Assembly: GCA_023392515.1 (NCBI GenBank)
Contig: JAEVYX010000028.1
Span: forward strand, 1 to 22,146
Direction: 5' to 3'
DNA from: Bacillota bacterium
GTDB lineage: Bacteria; Bacillota; Clostridia; Christensenellales; Aristaeellaceae
Length of the DNA stretch: 22,146 bases
Position 1 is the first letter of the stretch, and every line of letters begins with the position of its first letter. The position numbers were made by a program, and so were the translations under genes. Of this stretch, positions 14,065-21,713 are shown one piece after another. A model generated the notes under the pieces. It did no database searches. It worked only from the letters and a program-made list of their open reading frames with translations, and was not told the DNA's origin.

Positions 14065-14598
14065 TTGAAAAAACGCGATATTCTGCTGGTTCTGGCACTT
14101 ATCATCTTGGCTGCAGCACTGTTCCTTTTTTCCCGGTTTGGGAAGTCATCTATCACTGACACGCCTCAAGCCCCCTTCATTACACCGGCTCCCGTAACAG
14201 ATACAAGCACTGCTCCCCAACCGCAATTAACTGAAGCTGTGGAACCTGCCGGAACCGCAGCCCCCACGCTGGCCCCTGCGGATTGCTATCTATTAATAAC
14301 CGTAGGCGATGTGGTGTTTGAACCGTACCCCATGCTGGAGGAACGGGACTTGCCCATCACACAGGTTGACGGAAAAAAGAATGTGGTGCATCTGACAACC
14401 CGCGGCTTTCATATGGCTGATGCAACGTGTGAAAACCATGATTGCGTGGAGCAAGGAGAAGTCACTTTGGATAACAGGGATGTGCGGATTCTTGGCAATA
14501 TGGTCGTCTGCCTTCCCAATCAAGTGATGCTGCAATTGTTAACCCCTGAGGAAGCCCGCGTTGTATGGGAAAATGCTCACGGAAAAGAATCAGAGTAA
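14065..14598 (+). CDS. Membrane-anchored NusG domain II protein
   Basis: The product has 177 residues. The start is taken as TTG 14065, 6 nt after AAAGGGTG; an alternative GTG at 14056 would place the ribosome binding site on the start codon. Residues about 6-25 are a membrane anchor (ILLVLALIILAAALFLF). A Pro/Thr/Ala-rich linker runs to about residue 73. Residues about 78-165 match the NusG_II family: LLITVGDVVFEPY, then HMADATCENHDCVEQGEV and MVVCLPNQVMLQL. The domain should sit outside the membrane. Such proteins occur with flavin-transfer (ApbE) and FMN-binding redox genes; the molecular role is not known. It is followed by the MerR gene (24-bp gap) and then by a flavinylated reductase, so it probably belongs to the same extracytoplasmic redox function. 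Confidence 0.85.
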   Translation: MKKRDILLVLALIILAAALFLFSRFGKSSITDTPQAPFITPAPVTDTSTAPQPQLTEAVEPAGTAAPTLAPADCYLLITVGDVVFEPYPMLEERDLPITQVDGKKNVVHLTTRGFHMADATCENHDCVEQGEVTLDNRDVRILGNMVVCLPNQVMLQLLTPEEARVVWENAHGKESE

Positions 14599-14622
14599 CA
14601 TTTCTGGATAGGAGCTTAAGCG

Positions 14623-15447
14623 ATGAATTACAAAATAGGAGAATTCTGCCGCTTGCTAGGCGTTTCACCTGATACGCTGCGTTATTATGAACGCCGCCGC
14701 CTGATCTCCACCCACAAAAATCCTGAAAACCAGTACCGTACATTCACAAAGCAGAATGCGCTGGATATCTGGAATCTGCAAATGCTAAGAAGCCTGGATA
14801 TGGGCCTGAAGGACATTGACGCCTTGCATGGGCAGGATACTTTTGAGGAACAAGCCCGGTGGCTTCATGACCGCGAAAAGGCACTTGCGGAGGAAATTGA
14901 ACGCCTGCAGATGAAGCGCAAGCGGTTTACACAGCTTTCTCTGCTTTACGATGCCGCAAAAAACGTAAACCAGGTTGAATTTCAACCAGCGATGCACGCC
15001 AATTATGCGGTTTATATCATGGGTGACAGCGAACCTGTAAAAGAGGATATCCTTCATGAGATGCCACGATGGATCGACTGCCTGCCTTTCACCTATTTTG
15101 CCGTCGGCATTCCCCTACAAAGCATGATGGATGATACGCCTTCCCTGCATATCCGGCTGGGATTAGGTATACTGGAAGAAAACGTAGAGAAGGCTGGGAT
15201 TCCCATTCCAGCCCACGCAGAATACATGCCAGCTTGCCCCTGCATCCAGATCGCGCTGCGCACGAATGATATCTTCTCTTTGACAAAGCTGGATATGGCG
15301 CCCCTTTACGCATACGCCAAGGCCAGCAAGCTATGTTTGTGCGGCCCCGCAGCCGGGCGCATTATCTGTTCCACGCACAAGGCCAGTAAAAATGAATACA
15401 TCGTTGGCCTTTCCGTCCCTGTCCAATCGCAGCCAAATATCCCTTGA
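14623..15447 (+). CDS. MerR family regulator with effector-binding domain
   Basis: The 274-residue protein starts at ATG 14623 after TAGGAGC. Residues 1-70 are the MerR DNA-binding domain (MNYKIGEFCRLLGVSPDTLRYYERRRLI). A coiled-coil dimer helix covers about 78-110. Residues about 120-270 look like a GyrI/BmrR-type small-molecule domain (YAVYIMGDSEPV; PAHAEYMPACPCIQIAL). BmrR-like regulators bind organic ligands and activate by untwisting a promoter with an overlong spacer. Just such a promoter overlaps the end of this gene (-35 at 15444-15449), so the target is very likely the secreted reductase at 15529. The inducer may be that enzyme's substrate, which is unknown. Confidence 0.9.
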   Translation: MNYKIGEFCRLLGVSPDTLRYYERRRLISTHKNPENQYRTFTKQNALDIWNLQMLRSLDMGLKDIDALHGQDTFEEQARWLHDREKALAEEIERLQMKRKRFTQLSLLYDAAKNVNQVEFQPAMHANYAVYIMGDSEPVKEDILHEMPRWIDCLPFTYFAVGIPLQSMMDDTPSLHIRLGLGILEENVEKAGIPIPAHAEYMPACPCIQIALRTNDIFSLTKLDMAPLYAYAKASKLCLCGPAAGRIICSTHKASKNEYIVGLSVPVQSQPNIP

Positions 15448-15474
15448 CCTTGGAGCCGCTCCAAGGTTTATAAT
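15444..15474 (+). promoter_or_regulatory. MerR-type promoter and operator of the first secreted reductase
   Basis: TTGACC (15444-15449) and TATAAT (15469-15474) are 19 bp apart, the hallmark of MerR-activated promoters. The spacer region carries a perfect dyad: ACCTTGGAG (15447-15455), CCG, CTCCAAGGT (15459-15467). The MerR gene's stop codon (15445-15447) overlaps the -35 box. The leader to the ATG at 15529 is about 48 nt. Confidence 0.88.
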
Positions 15475-15528
15475 TTGTTATATGCTTCACAATCTATTTG
15501 AAGCAGACAAATCAAGGAGGGTATGGAG

Positions 15529-17418
15529 ATGCGAAAGGTTCTTTCCCTAATCCTCGCCGCTGTTTTGATGTTGAGTGTGTTTGCTGCTCCGGCTTTTGCC
15601 GCAGTTTACACCGCAGGCACCTATACAGCCTCGGCGCAGGGCAATAATGGCCCCGTTGAAGTCAGTGTAACGGTAAGTGACAGTGCGATTACCGCAGTTG
15701 AAGTGACTGCACACAGCGAAACGCCCGGTATCAGCGACCGGCCTATTGCTGACATCCCCGCTGCCATCGTGGCGAACCAATCCCTGGCGGTTGACACGGT
15801 TTCCGGCGCAACCAACACGTCCAAAGCCATTCTGGCGGCTGTGGAAGATTGTGTAAAGCAAGCCGGCGGCGATGCAGAGGCCCTCAAGGCCGTTGAAATT
15901 GCTGCAGCTCCCGTGGAGGACATCGAAGCTACTTACGACGTTGTTATCTGCGGCGGCGGCGGTGCCGGCCTGTCTGCAGCCCTTTCTGCCCGTGAAGCCG
16001 GTGCCAGCGTTGTAATCGTAGAAAAGGCCGGTTCTTTGGGCGGCAACTCCCTTCTGGCCGGCGGCGCGTTTAACGCCTGCGATCCCGAGCGCCAGGCAAC
16101 CGTTGAGATGAGCGAATCCCTGCTCAACGAGCTCAAGAGCTACCTTGAACTGGACGAAGCCAATTTCGGTGCTTTTGCCGATACGCTCAAGACGGTTAAG
16201 GAACAGATTAACACCTACCTTGCCGGTGACACCTCCAAGGTGTTTGACAGCCCTGAACTGCACATGCTGCACATCTATCTGGGCGGCAAGCGCACTGGCC
16301 TGGACGGCACGGTAATCGAACCGGATCTCGCTCTGGCCGATACATTTGCCCATAACGCCAATGACGCCCTGAACTGGGCAGCCTCCTATGGTGTTGAATG
16401 GAGAGATCAAATCAGCACCGTGCTTGGCGCTATGTGGCCCCGTACCCACGGCGTTGCCAATGACAAGATCACCATCACCTTTGAAAAGGCCGCCCGTGCT
16501 GCTGGTGTGGAAATCATGACCGATACCCGGGCAACAGAACTTGTTATGGAAAACGGCAAGGTTGTGGGCATCAAAGCTACCACCACCACCGGTGCCAACG
16601 TTGTCCTCCACGCCACCAAGGGCGTAGTCCTGTCCACAGGCGGTTTTGCCGCCAATGCGCCCATGGTTGTGAAATACAACAACTATTGGGAAGGTTTGGC
16701 TGACACAATGCCCTCCACCAACGCCCCCACCATTACCGGTGACGGCATTGTGATGGCGGAAGCTGTTGGCGCCAACCTGACCGGCATGGGCTTTGCCCAG
16801 TTGATGCCCTCCTCCCATCCGGTGGACGGCTCCCTCTTCAGCGGCATCTGGGGCAGCGCTGAAACCCAGGTTTTCGTAAACAAAGAAGGCAAGCGCTATG
16901 TGAACGAATATTCCGAGCGTGATGTTCTTTCCAAGGCCGCCCTGGAACAGACCGATGGCATTTTCTATATCATCTGCGACAACAAAATCGCAAAGAATGC
17001 TGATGTTGCCGGTATGGAAGCCAAGGGCAATGTAGTATCCGCCAACACCCTGGAAGAGCTTGCTGAAAAGCTTGGCATCCCCGCAGATACCTTCGTTGCC
17101 GAAATCGAGAAGTACAACGGCTTTGTGGATGCTCAAAAGGATGATGACTTTGGCAAGGCTCTCTTTGGTGAGAAGATTGACGAAGCTCCCTTTGTAGCCA
17201 CTCCCCGTTCTCCCTCCCTGCATCACACCATGGGCGGCGTGCAAATTGACACCGATGCCCATGTGCTGGATACGAATGGTACAATCATCCCCGGCCTCTA
17301 CGCTGCGGGCGAAGTGGTGGGCGGTCTCCATGCCGGCAACCGCTTGGGCGGCAACGCCATGACCGAATTCCTGGTATTCGGCCGCATCGCCGGTGCAAGC
17401 GCCGCTAGCGAAAAGTAA
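15529..17418 (+). CDS. Secreted flavinylated fumarate-reductase-like flavoprotein (FMN_bind + FAD_binding_2)
   Basis: The start is ATG 15529 (629 residues), because AAGGAGG (15514-15520) has 8-nt spacing to it; ATG 15523 is too close. Residues 1-25 form a signal peptide ending PAFAA. Residues about 27-110 are an FMN_bind domain with the ApbE flavinylation motif D89-TVSGA-T95. Residues about 137-625 are the FAD_binding_2 reductase (VVICGGGGAGLSAALSA). Residues used by soluble fumarate reductases are kept: Arg464 in NEYSERD (proton donor), His566 in LHHTMGG and Arg605 in GNRLGGN. It should reduce an enoate-like acceptor such as fumarate, urocanate or acrylate outside the membrane, using electrons arriving through covalent FMN. 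The region QLMPSSHPVDG differs from the fumarate enzyme, so the true substrate is open. Expression is probably controlled by the MerR regulator upstream. Confidence 0.92.
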   Translation: MRKVLSLILAAVLMLSVFAAPAFAAVYTAGTYTASAQGNNGPVEVSVTVSDSAITAVEVTAHSETPGISDRPIADIPAAIVANQSLAVDTVSGATNTSKAILAAVEDCVKQAGGDAEALKAVEIAAAPVEDIEATYDVVICGGGGAGLSAALSAREAGASVVIVEKAGSLGGNSLLAGGAFNACDPERQATVEMSESLLNELKSYLELDEANFGAFADTLKTVKEQINTYLAGDTSKVFDSPELHMLHIYLGGKRTGLDGTVIEPDLALADTFAHNANDALNWAASYGVEWRDQISTVLGAMWPRTHGVANDKITITFEKAARAAGVEIMTDTRATELVMENGKVVGIKATTTTGANVVLHATKGVVLSTGGFAANAPMVVKYNNYWEGLADTMPSTNAPTITGDGIVMAEAVGANLTGMGFAQLMPSSHPVDGSLFSGIWGSAETQVFVNKEGKRYVNEYSERDVLSKAALEQTDGIFYIICDNKIAKNADVAGMEAKGNVVSANTLEELAEKLGIPADTFVAEIEKYNGFVDAQKDDDFGKALFGEKIDEAPFVATPRSPSLHHTMGGVQIDTDAHVLDTNGTIIPGLYAAGEVVGGLHAGNRLGGNAMTEFLVFGRIAGASAASEK

Positions 17419-17442
17419 TCATATATCCATCCAAATGCACTT

Positions 17443-17473
17443 GGCCGCCCCGAAAATCGGGGCGGCCATTTTG
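17443..17473 (+). terminator. Terminator of the first secreted reductase gene
   Basis: A perfect 10-bp GC-rich stem, GGCCGCCCCG (17443-17452) with CGGGGCGGCC (17458-17467), is followed by ATTTTG. Confidence 0.9.
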
Positions 17474-17481
17474 TATGGAGC

Positions 17482-17514
17482 AGCTTCTTCCTGATATGCC
17501 GTTGGCAAGAAGCT
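17482..17514 (-). terminator. Possible hairpin terminator of the metallophosphoesterase operon
   Basis: AGCTTCTTCC (17482-17491) can pair with GGCAAGAAGCT (17504-17514) with one bulge, just downstream of the minus-strand metallophosphoesterase. No T run follows on the minus strand, so this is weak. Confidence 0.3.
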
Positions 17515-17533
17515 TCCCACTTTACAGACCATC

Positions 17534-18385
17534 CTATTCCTGCCCCAATTTCACCATAACGACTTCGGGAGGATTGAAGATTCTGGGCAGCTTGGGATAG
17601 TACGACACACCCCGACTGACGATCATGGCAGTATCCCCCGCTTGGTACAGCCCGCCCGCATATTTGGGATACCAGCCTTGATTTGGCGCATACAGCCCGT
17701 TTATCAATAAAGGTATCCGAACCTGCCCGCCATGGGTATGCCCTGAAAGCACCAAATCAAATGGATACTGTCTATACAAATCAATAAAGTCCGGACGATG
17801 CGCTAATAAAATATTATAGGCATCCTCCTCCAACCCGTGAAAGGCATTGTATAGCGCCTTCCCAAAAAGATCACTCCTTCCCTGATATGGCACATCCGGA
17901 TCCTGTATGCCGCACAGGTTGATTTGCTGCCCCCGAATTGTTAACGGAATGATATCCCCCTCCATCACCGTCACGCCATAGGATGCAAACAGCGTTTTTA
18001 CTTGCGGATAATCCGCCCGCCACATATCATGGCTGCCAGACACGTAAAAGGAGGGCGCCAGACCTTTGATGCCCTTCAAAAATTGAATGGTTCCTTCCAA
18101 CGGGTTGACATCGTCTGCAATATCCCCCCCAAGCAAAATGAGATCAGGTTTCTGGGCAGCAAGAACTGAAATAATATCTTTTTGATTTTCTCCATAGATG
18201 CAGCTATGTAGATCGGTAATCAATACGATACGAATGACATCGTCATGATTGAGTTTATATGAGCTTACGGTATATTGCCTCACTGTCAGCCCCCGATAAA
18301 AAGCCCAGGCGGTTAAAAGCCCCAGTGCAAGGATAGCCGCTATTATGGTGCGCAGTATTTTTCGTTTGTACAGTGGCTTTGACAC
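17534..18385 (-). CDS. Membrane-anchored metallophosphoesterase (YkuE-like)
   Basis: The start is placed at GTG 18385 (283 residues), with AAGGGAG 7 nt upstream; an in-frame ATG at 18406 is an alternative. Residues about 9-28 are a membrane anchor. The calcineurin-like phosphoesterase motifs follow: TDLH (Asp58, His60), GGDIADD (Asp88), GSHD at 117-120, LLAHRP, and SGHTHGG. The usual third motif is GNHD, and here Asn is replaced by Ser118. Since that Asn normally binds a catalytic metal, activity or metal preference may differ. Membrane-bound relatives act on phospholipid or nucleotide substrates, but none can be assigned. It lies downstream of a TetR gene on the same strand (65-bp gap) and is probably co-transcribed. 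Confidence 0.87.
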   Translation of the reverse strand: MSKPLYKRKILRTIIAAILALGLLTAWAFYRGLTVRQYTVSSYKLNHDDVIRIVLITDLHSCIYGENQKDIISVLAAQKPDLILLGGDIADDVNPLEGTIQFLKGIKGLAPSFYVSGSHDMWRADYPQVKTLFASYGVTVMEGDIIPLTIRGQQINLCGIQDPDVPYQGRSDLFGKALYNAFHGLEEDAYNILLAHRPDFIDLYRQYPFDLVLSGHTHGGQVRIPLLINGLYAPNQGWYPKYAGGLYQAGDTAMIVSRGVSYYPKLPRIFNPPEVVMVKLGQE

Positions 18386-18450
18386 ATAGTCTCTCCCTTC
18401 CCTCATTTGTGCTTTGCCTCGCCCTTTTTTTCCGATTGACCAATGCCAAT

Positions 18451-18978
18451 TTATCCACAGCATGCCTGTTTGCACACTTCGGACACACTCATCAACAGTT
18501 TCGCAAATGCTGGGATACCCATGCGATCAGGGTCGTCAAGCCACAGAGTCATGGCGGCAGATGTCATGCGACGGCAATAGGGTCGCGCCGCTTCTGGAAC
18601 ATCGGCCGATAGCAGGACATAAAACACATCATCCGGGTTCTTGGCGGCACGATTTCGGTAGAGTTCCTTGGTGGTTTCTTTGTTCAGGATACATGCGCGA
18701 TCGATGTTGCAAAGCGCGTGCTCAAGCGCCAGGGTTAGCCTTTCTAAGGCCGGCGTATCGGGGCACCACAGGGATTCGTAAACGTTCTGGTTCACTTTTT
18801 CCATATCGCGCAGGACATCCTCCGGGCAGCGATAATACTTGTAGAAGGTGGTTCGGTTGACTGCGGCTTCTCTGCACAATTCCGCTACCGAGATGGTTTC
18901 CAGTTCCTTATGCTTCATTAGGGACAACAGATTTTCCGCAATAATCCGTTTTGTCAGCCGGACTCGTTGGTTTTCCAT
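18451..18978 (-). CDS. TetR/AcrR family regulator
   Basis: The start is ATG 18978 (175 residues), with GAGG 6 nt upstream; the open frame runs further up to 19113 but would include the operator region. The helix-turn-helix is at residues about 10-55 (TKRIIAENLLSLMKHKELETI; SVAELCREAAVNRTTFYKYY). The C-terminal ligand domain ends EVCKQACCG. It is divergent from the second secreted reductase at 19151, and a 22-bp palindrome lies between, so it probably represses both that gene and itself. The ligand is plausibly the reductase's substrate, unknown. The downstream metallophosphoesterase is likely in its transcript. Confidence 0.88.
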   Translation of the reverse strand: MENQRVRLTKRIIAENLLSLMKHKELETISVAELCREAAVNRTTFYKYYRCPEDVLRDMEKVNQNVYESLWCPDTPALERLTLALEHALCNIDRACILNKETTKELYRNRAAKNPDDVFYVLLSADVPEAARPYCRRMTSAAMTLWLDDPDRMGIPAFAKLLMSVSEVCKQACCG

Positions 18979-19008
18979 CGAGCGCCTCATCCCTTCGATA
19001 TTTTTCGG

Positions 19009-19030
19009 AAGTGTTGTAAAATAAACACTT
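19009..19030. promoter_or_regulatory. Candidate TetR operator
   Basis: Perfect 7-bp arms AAGTGTT (19009-19015) and AACACTT (19024-19030) have an 8-bp centre. Read on the minus strand the centre holds TATTTT, a possible -10 of the TetR gene, with a weak ACTACA 17 bp upstream. A short second dyad (GCTGA-TTG-TCAGC, 19071-19083) lies nearer the divergent gene. Confidence 0.6.
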
Positions 19031-19075
19031 TTCATTAAGCTGTAGTTTCCACAACATTCCTGAAAATCCTGCTGA

Positions 19076-19103
19076 TTGTCAGCCTGCACGGTTTTTTGAT
19101 ATC
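19076..19103 (+). promoter_or_regulatory. Weak candidate promoter of the second secreted reductase
   Basis: TTGTCA (19076-19081) is followed after 16 bp by GATATC (19098-19103), a poor -10. It overlaps the small dyad at 19071-19083. No better promoter is seen before the ATG at 19151. Confidence 0.3.
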
Positions 19104-19150
19104 CTTTTAACAAACTCGAGAAAAGGAATGGATAAGGAGGCTATCCGAAC

Positions 19151-20971
19151 ATGGAGAGGAATCTAAGGAAATGGCTGTCTCTGTTTTTGACGCTGGCAAT
19201 GCTTTTCAGCATGGCCGCAGTGACGACAGCCGAAAGTGCCGACGGTATTTATGAAGGCGCAGCACAGGGCATGAACGGCCCGGTAAAGGTTTCCGTCACC
19301 ATTTCCGGTGGCAAAATCACCGAGGTGACAGTGCTTGAGCACAGTGAGACCGCCGGGATCAGCGATCCGGCGATCGAGCAGATCCCCGCTGCAATCGTTG
19401 CGGCAAATTCCACCGAGGTGGACGGCGTCAGCGGTGCCACCATGACTTCTAATGGCATCAAGAACGCTGCGGCGGCTGCGCTCTCCGGCGAAATGCCCGA
19501 AGAGGTTACCGAGATGCTGGTGCCTTTTGAGCAGACGGACGTCATCGTGATTGGCGCGGGCATTGCTGGCATGGTTTCGGCAGTGCGCGCGTCTCAGCTG
19601 GGCGCAAACGTTCTGATCGTGGAGCAGTCCGCTGCGGTTGGCGGTTCCGGCAAGTTTGCCGGTGGCTCGCTGGTGGGTGTGAACACCCTGCAGGAGGCCG
19701 AGAACGGCATCAAGGATTCTCCTGAACTGCTGATGGAGGACTTTGTGACGCTGGGCGGCGAAGGCAACAACAATCCCGCCCTGGCGCAGAAGTTTGCCGA
19801 AACCTGCGGTTCTGCGGTGGACTGGCTGGATACCTACGTCGGCGTGAACTTCGGCACGCGCGTGCCCACCACCGGCGGCTATATCCCGCTAAACGTAGCA
19901 CGTGTCCATTATGCTGTTCCGGAAAACGGGGACGTTTCCCTATCCAGCGGCAAGGGTGGCACCGGGTATGTGAAGGCACTTTCCGCCAAGCTAGACGAGG
20001 CCATTGCGGCTGAGAACGCCTGTCTGATGCTGAACACTCGCGTAACGGAGGTACTCAGCGAGGACGGTGTTGTGACTGGCGTGAAGGCCACCAACGGCTT
20101 TGGCGAGCGGACCTATCTGGCACCCTCTGTCATCATCGCGACCGGCGGTTATGGCGGCAATGAAGCTTGGCTGAAGGAGTACAACTTCACAAACGTGCTG
20201 ACCACGACCCCCGAGACCGCCACGGGCGACGGGTATAACTTTGCCCGTGATCTGGGCGCAGCCTTTAGCGGTATGGACTGGTGCTCTGCATACGCAGGCG
20301 GCATATACACCGGCACCTTTACCAAAACCTTGAGTGCCAATCTTTATACCTATCATCAGCCCATTTGGGTGAACGAGCAGGGCGAGCGTTTCATCAACGA
20401 GCCCACTGCCGATTCCACCCAGAAGTCCAACGCATGGACAGACGCCTCCAACAACGTCGTGTTTGTCATCTACAACCAGTCTATGGTGGAGAAACCTGCC
20501 GACATACTCTACGGCACAACGGATGCCCAGGCAACGTTCGACGAGCTGCTGGCTGCTGGTGAGGTGCTGTTCCAGGCAGACAGCATTGCAGAGCTGGCCC
20601 AGAAAATGGGCGTGGAAGAGTCTGCTCTGACCGCGACGATTGAAGCCTATAACGCAGCCTGCGCAGGTACTGCGGAAGATCCCTTTGGCCGTACCGACAA
20701 TATGATCGCCCTGGAAGACGGCCCGTTCTGCGCTGTGAAGACGATCCCGTATGTGATGCTGACGGCTGGCGGTCCCTCCATGAATGAGAATGCACAGCTG
20801 CTGCGTGAAGACGGTTCGGTCATCGCAGGCGTCTATCAGTGCGGTGAGATTGTCGGCAGCAACAATATTGCCGGTCATTCCTCCGTGGGTGGTATGGCAC
20901 ACGGCAACTGTGTTACCTGGGGCATGATTGCCGCAGAAAACGCGGTAGCATACGCCAGTGAGACGAAATAG
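19151..20971 (+). CDS. Secreted flavinylated FAD-dependent reductase, divergent active site
   Basis: This is a 606-residue protein with AAGGAGG 10 nt before ATG 19151. Residues 1-27 form a signal peptide (LSLFLTLAMLFSMAAVTTA). The FMN_bind domain at about 30-112 has the flavinylation motif D91-GVSGA-T97. The FAD_binding_2 domain spans about 129-600 (DVIVIGAGIAGMVSAVRAS). It is a paralogue of the product at 15529, but the fumarate-reductase residues are gone: the proton-donor Arg motif reads NEPTADS, HHTMGG is replaced by MLTAGGPS, and GNRLGGN by GHSSVGGMA. It therefore should not reduce fumarate-like dicarboxylates. It probably uses a different small organic acceptor outside the cell. Its GAG/CTG/GTG-rich codon use looks somewhat different from the first copy, suggesting separate acquisition. 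It is divergent from a TetR gene, the likely controller. Confidence 0.9.
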   Translation: MERNLRKWLSLFLTLAMLFSMAAVTTAESADGIYEGAAQGMNGPVKVSVTISGGKITEVTVLEHSETAGISDPAIEQIPAAIVAANSTEVDGVSGATMTSNGIKNAAAAALSGEMPEEVTEMLVPFEQTDVIVIGAGIAGMVSAVRASQLGANVLIVEQSAAVGGSGKFAGGSLVGVNTLQEAENGIKDSPELLMEDFVTLGGEGNNNPALAQKFAETCGSAVDWLDTYVGVNFGTRVPTTGGYIPLNVARVHYAVPENGDVSLSSGKGGTGYVKALSAKLDEAIAAENACLMLNTRVTEVLSEDGVVTGVKATNGFGERTYLAPSVIIATGGYGGNEAWLKEYNFTNVLTTTPETATGDGYNFARDLGAAFSGMDWCSAYAGGIYTGTFTKTLSANLYTYHQPIWVNEQGERFINEPTADSTQKSNAWTDASNNVVFVIYNQSMVEKPADILYGTTDAQATFDELLAAGEVLFQADSIAELAQKMGVEESALTATIEAYNAACAGTAEDPFGRTDNMIALEDGPFCAVKTIPYVMLTAGGPSMNENAQLLREDGSVIAGVYQCGEIVGSNNIAGHSSVGGMAHGNCVTWGMIAAENAVAYASETK

Positions 20972-21013
20972 TATAGTTATCATTCAGTGATGGACAATCC
21001 CTCAAGATTGGAT

Positions 21014-21053
21014 AAGCAGCCTTGGCCCAGCATGTCATGGGGTAAGGCTGCTT
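21014..21053 (+). terminator. Terminator of the second secreted reductase gene
   Basis: A 10-bp stem AAGCAGCCTT (21014-21023) with AAGGCTGCTT (21044-21053) contains an inner CCCA/TGGG pairing. The T run is short, so termination may be partial. Confidence 0.65.
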
Positions 21054-21301
21054 CTACCTTGAAAGGCTTTGATGCATATAAACTTTCTTTGATTCCTCGT
21101 TTGCCCAAATTTAATCCTTCTCGGAATTCATTCAGCTATTAGGCAAAAGCTAAAAACAAGTAACAGCTTCAACAACTTTTCAGCCGATTAACGCCCGGAA
21201 AACTAAATACTGGCCACTTTTTCCCTTGTGAAGTCCATCCCCCTATGCTGTTCCGCCGTGATTCCAAACCGGGTGCCAGCATCCCTTCGGGGTAATTTAG
21301 A
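21054..21301. other. AT-rich non-coding stretch
   Basis: No credible gene, RNA or strong structure is seen between the terminator and the small hypothetical gene. A minus-strand frame here reads like a gene fragment (PGLESRRNSIGGW) but has no start signals or known domain. Confidence 0.4.
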
Positions 21302-21604
21302 TTACCATTTATGAAAAAATTGATCACACCAATTGTCGATATCAGTATCATCATCAGCGTTAATAAACTGCTGCAACTCGGCTTTCATGGCATTGTACAT
21401 AGCCAATGCATCTTGTTCATTGCTTGCAAAAGCTGTATGGGCCATAAGTCCATATATTCCACATGTTATTCCGTATGGTGTATGCCCACCCTTTTCCAAC
21501 GTAATACGGCAATAACTCTCATACTCTTCATCTCGGATAATGATCCCATTCTCCGATCCTATTGTTCCAATAGAGGAGCCATTTTCGACTTCATGCCAGC
21601 CCAT
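21302..21604 (-). CDS. Small hypothetical protein
   Basis: This is a 100-residue acidic cytoplasmic protein with no signal peptide or membrane segment. The ATG at 21604 has GGGGAAGG about 9 nt upstream. It contains IGTIGSENGIIIRDEEYESYCRITLE and ITCGIYGLMAHTAFA, followed by a helix-rich acidic C-terminus (NAMKAELQQFINADDDTDID). The text looks like conserved hypothetical proteins seen in several Clostridia, but I cannot assign a family or function. It sits alone between a terminator and a transposase remnant, so it could belong to an accessory segment. It is judged a real gene from its protein-like composition and ribosome binding site. Confidence 0.6.
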   Translation of the reverse strand: MGWHEVENGSSIGTIGSENGIIIRDEEYESYCRITLEKGGHTPYGITCGIYGLMAHTAFASNEQDALAMYNAMKAELQQFINADDDTDIDNWCDQFFHKW

Positions 21605-21713
21605 TTAAAAGATACCTTCCCCTATTCAGCAGTTATGCCTTTTTTACTATGTTGTTACTTAATCAATATGGGATATTAGAACCTATTTTCGCTCGAATGC
21701 AAACTCGTTTATT

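Noticed and set aside
15547..17331. A 594-codon open frame on the minus strand
   Set aside because: It lies wholly antisense to the secreted reductase, whose domains are clear. Its Gly/His/Val-rich translation without recognisable domains is typical of a shadow frame.
19991..20983. A 330-codon open frame on the minus strand
   Set aside because: It is antisense to the second reductase; the composition is that of a shadow frame and no domain is visible.
21169..21354. A 61-codon minus-strand frame containing PGLESRRNSIGGW
   Set aside because: It has no ribosome binding site, overlaps the end of the small hypothetical gene and has no domain. It may be a fragment, but this cannot be supported.
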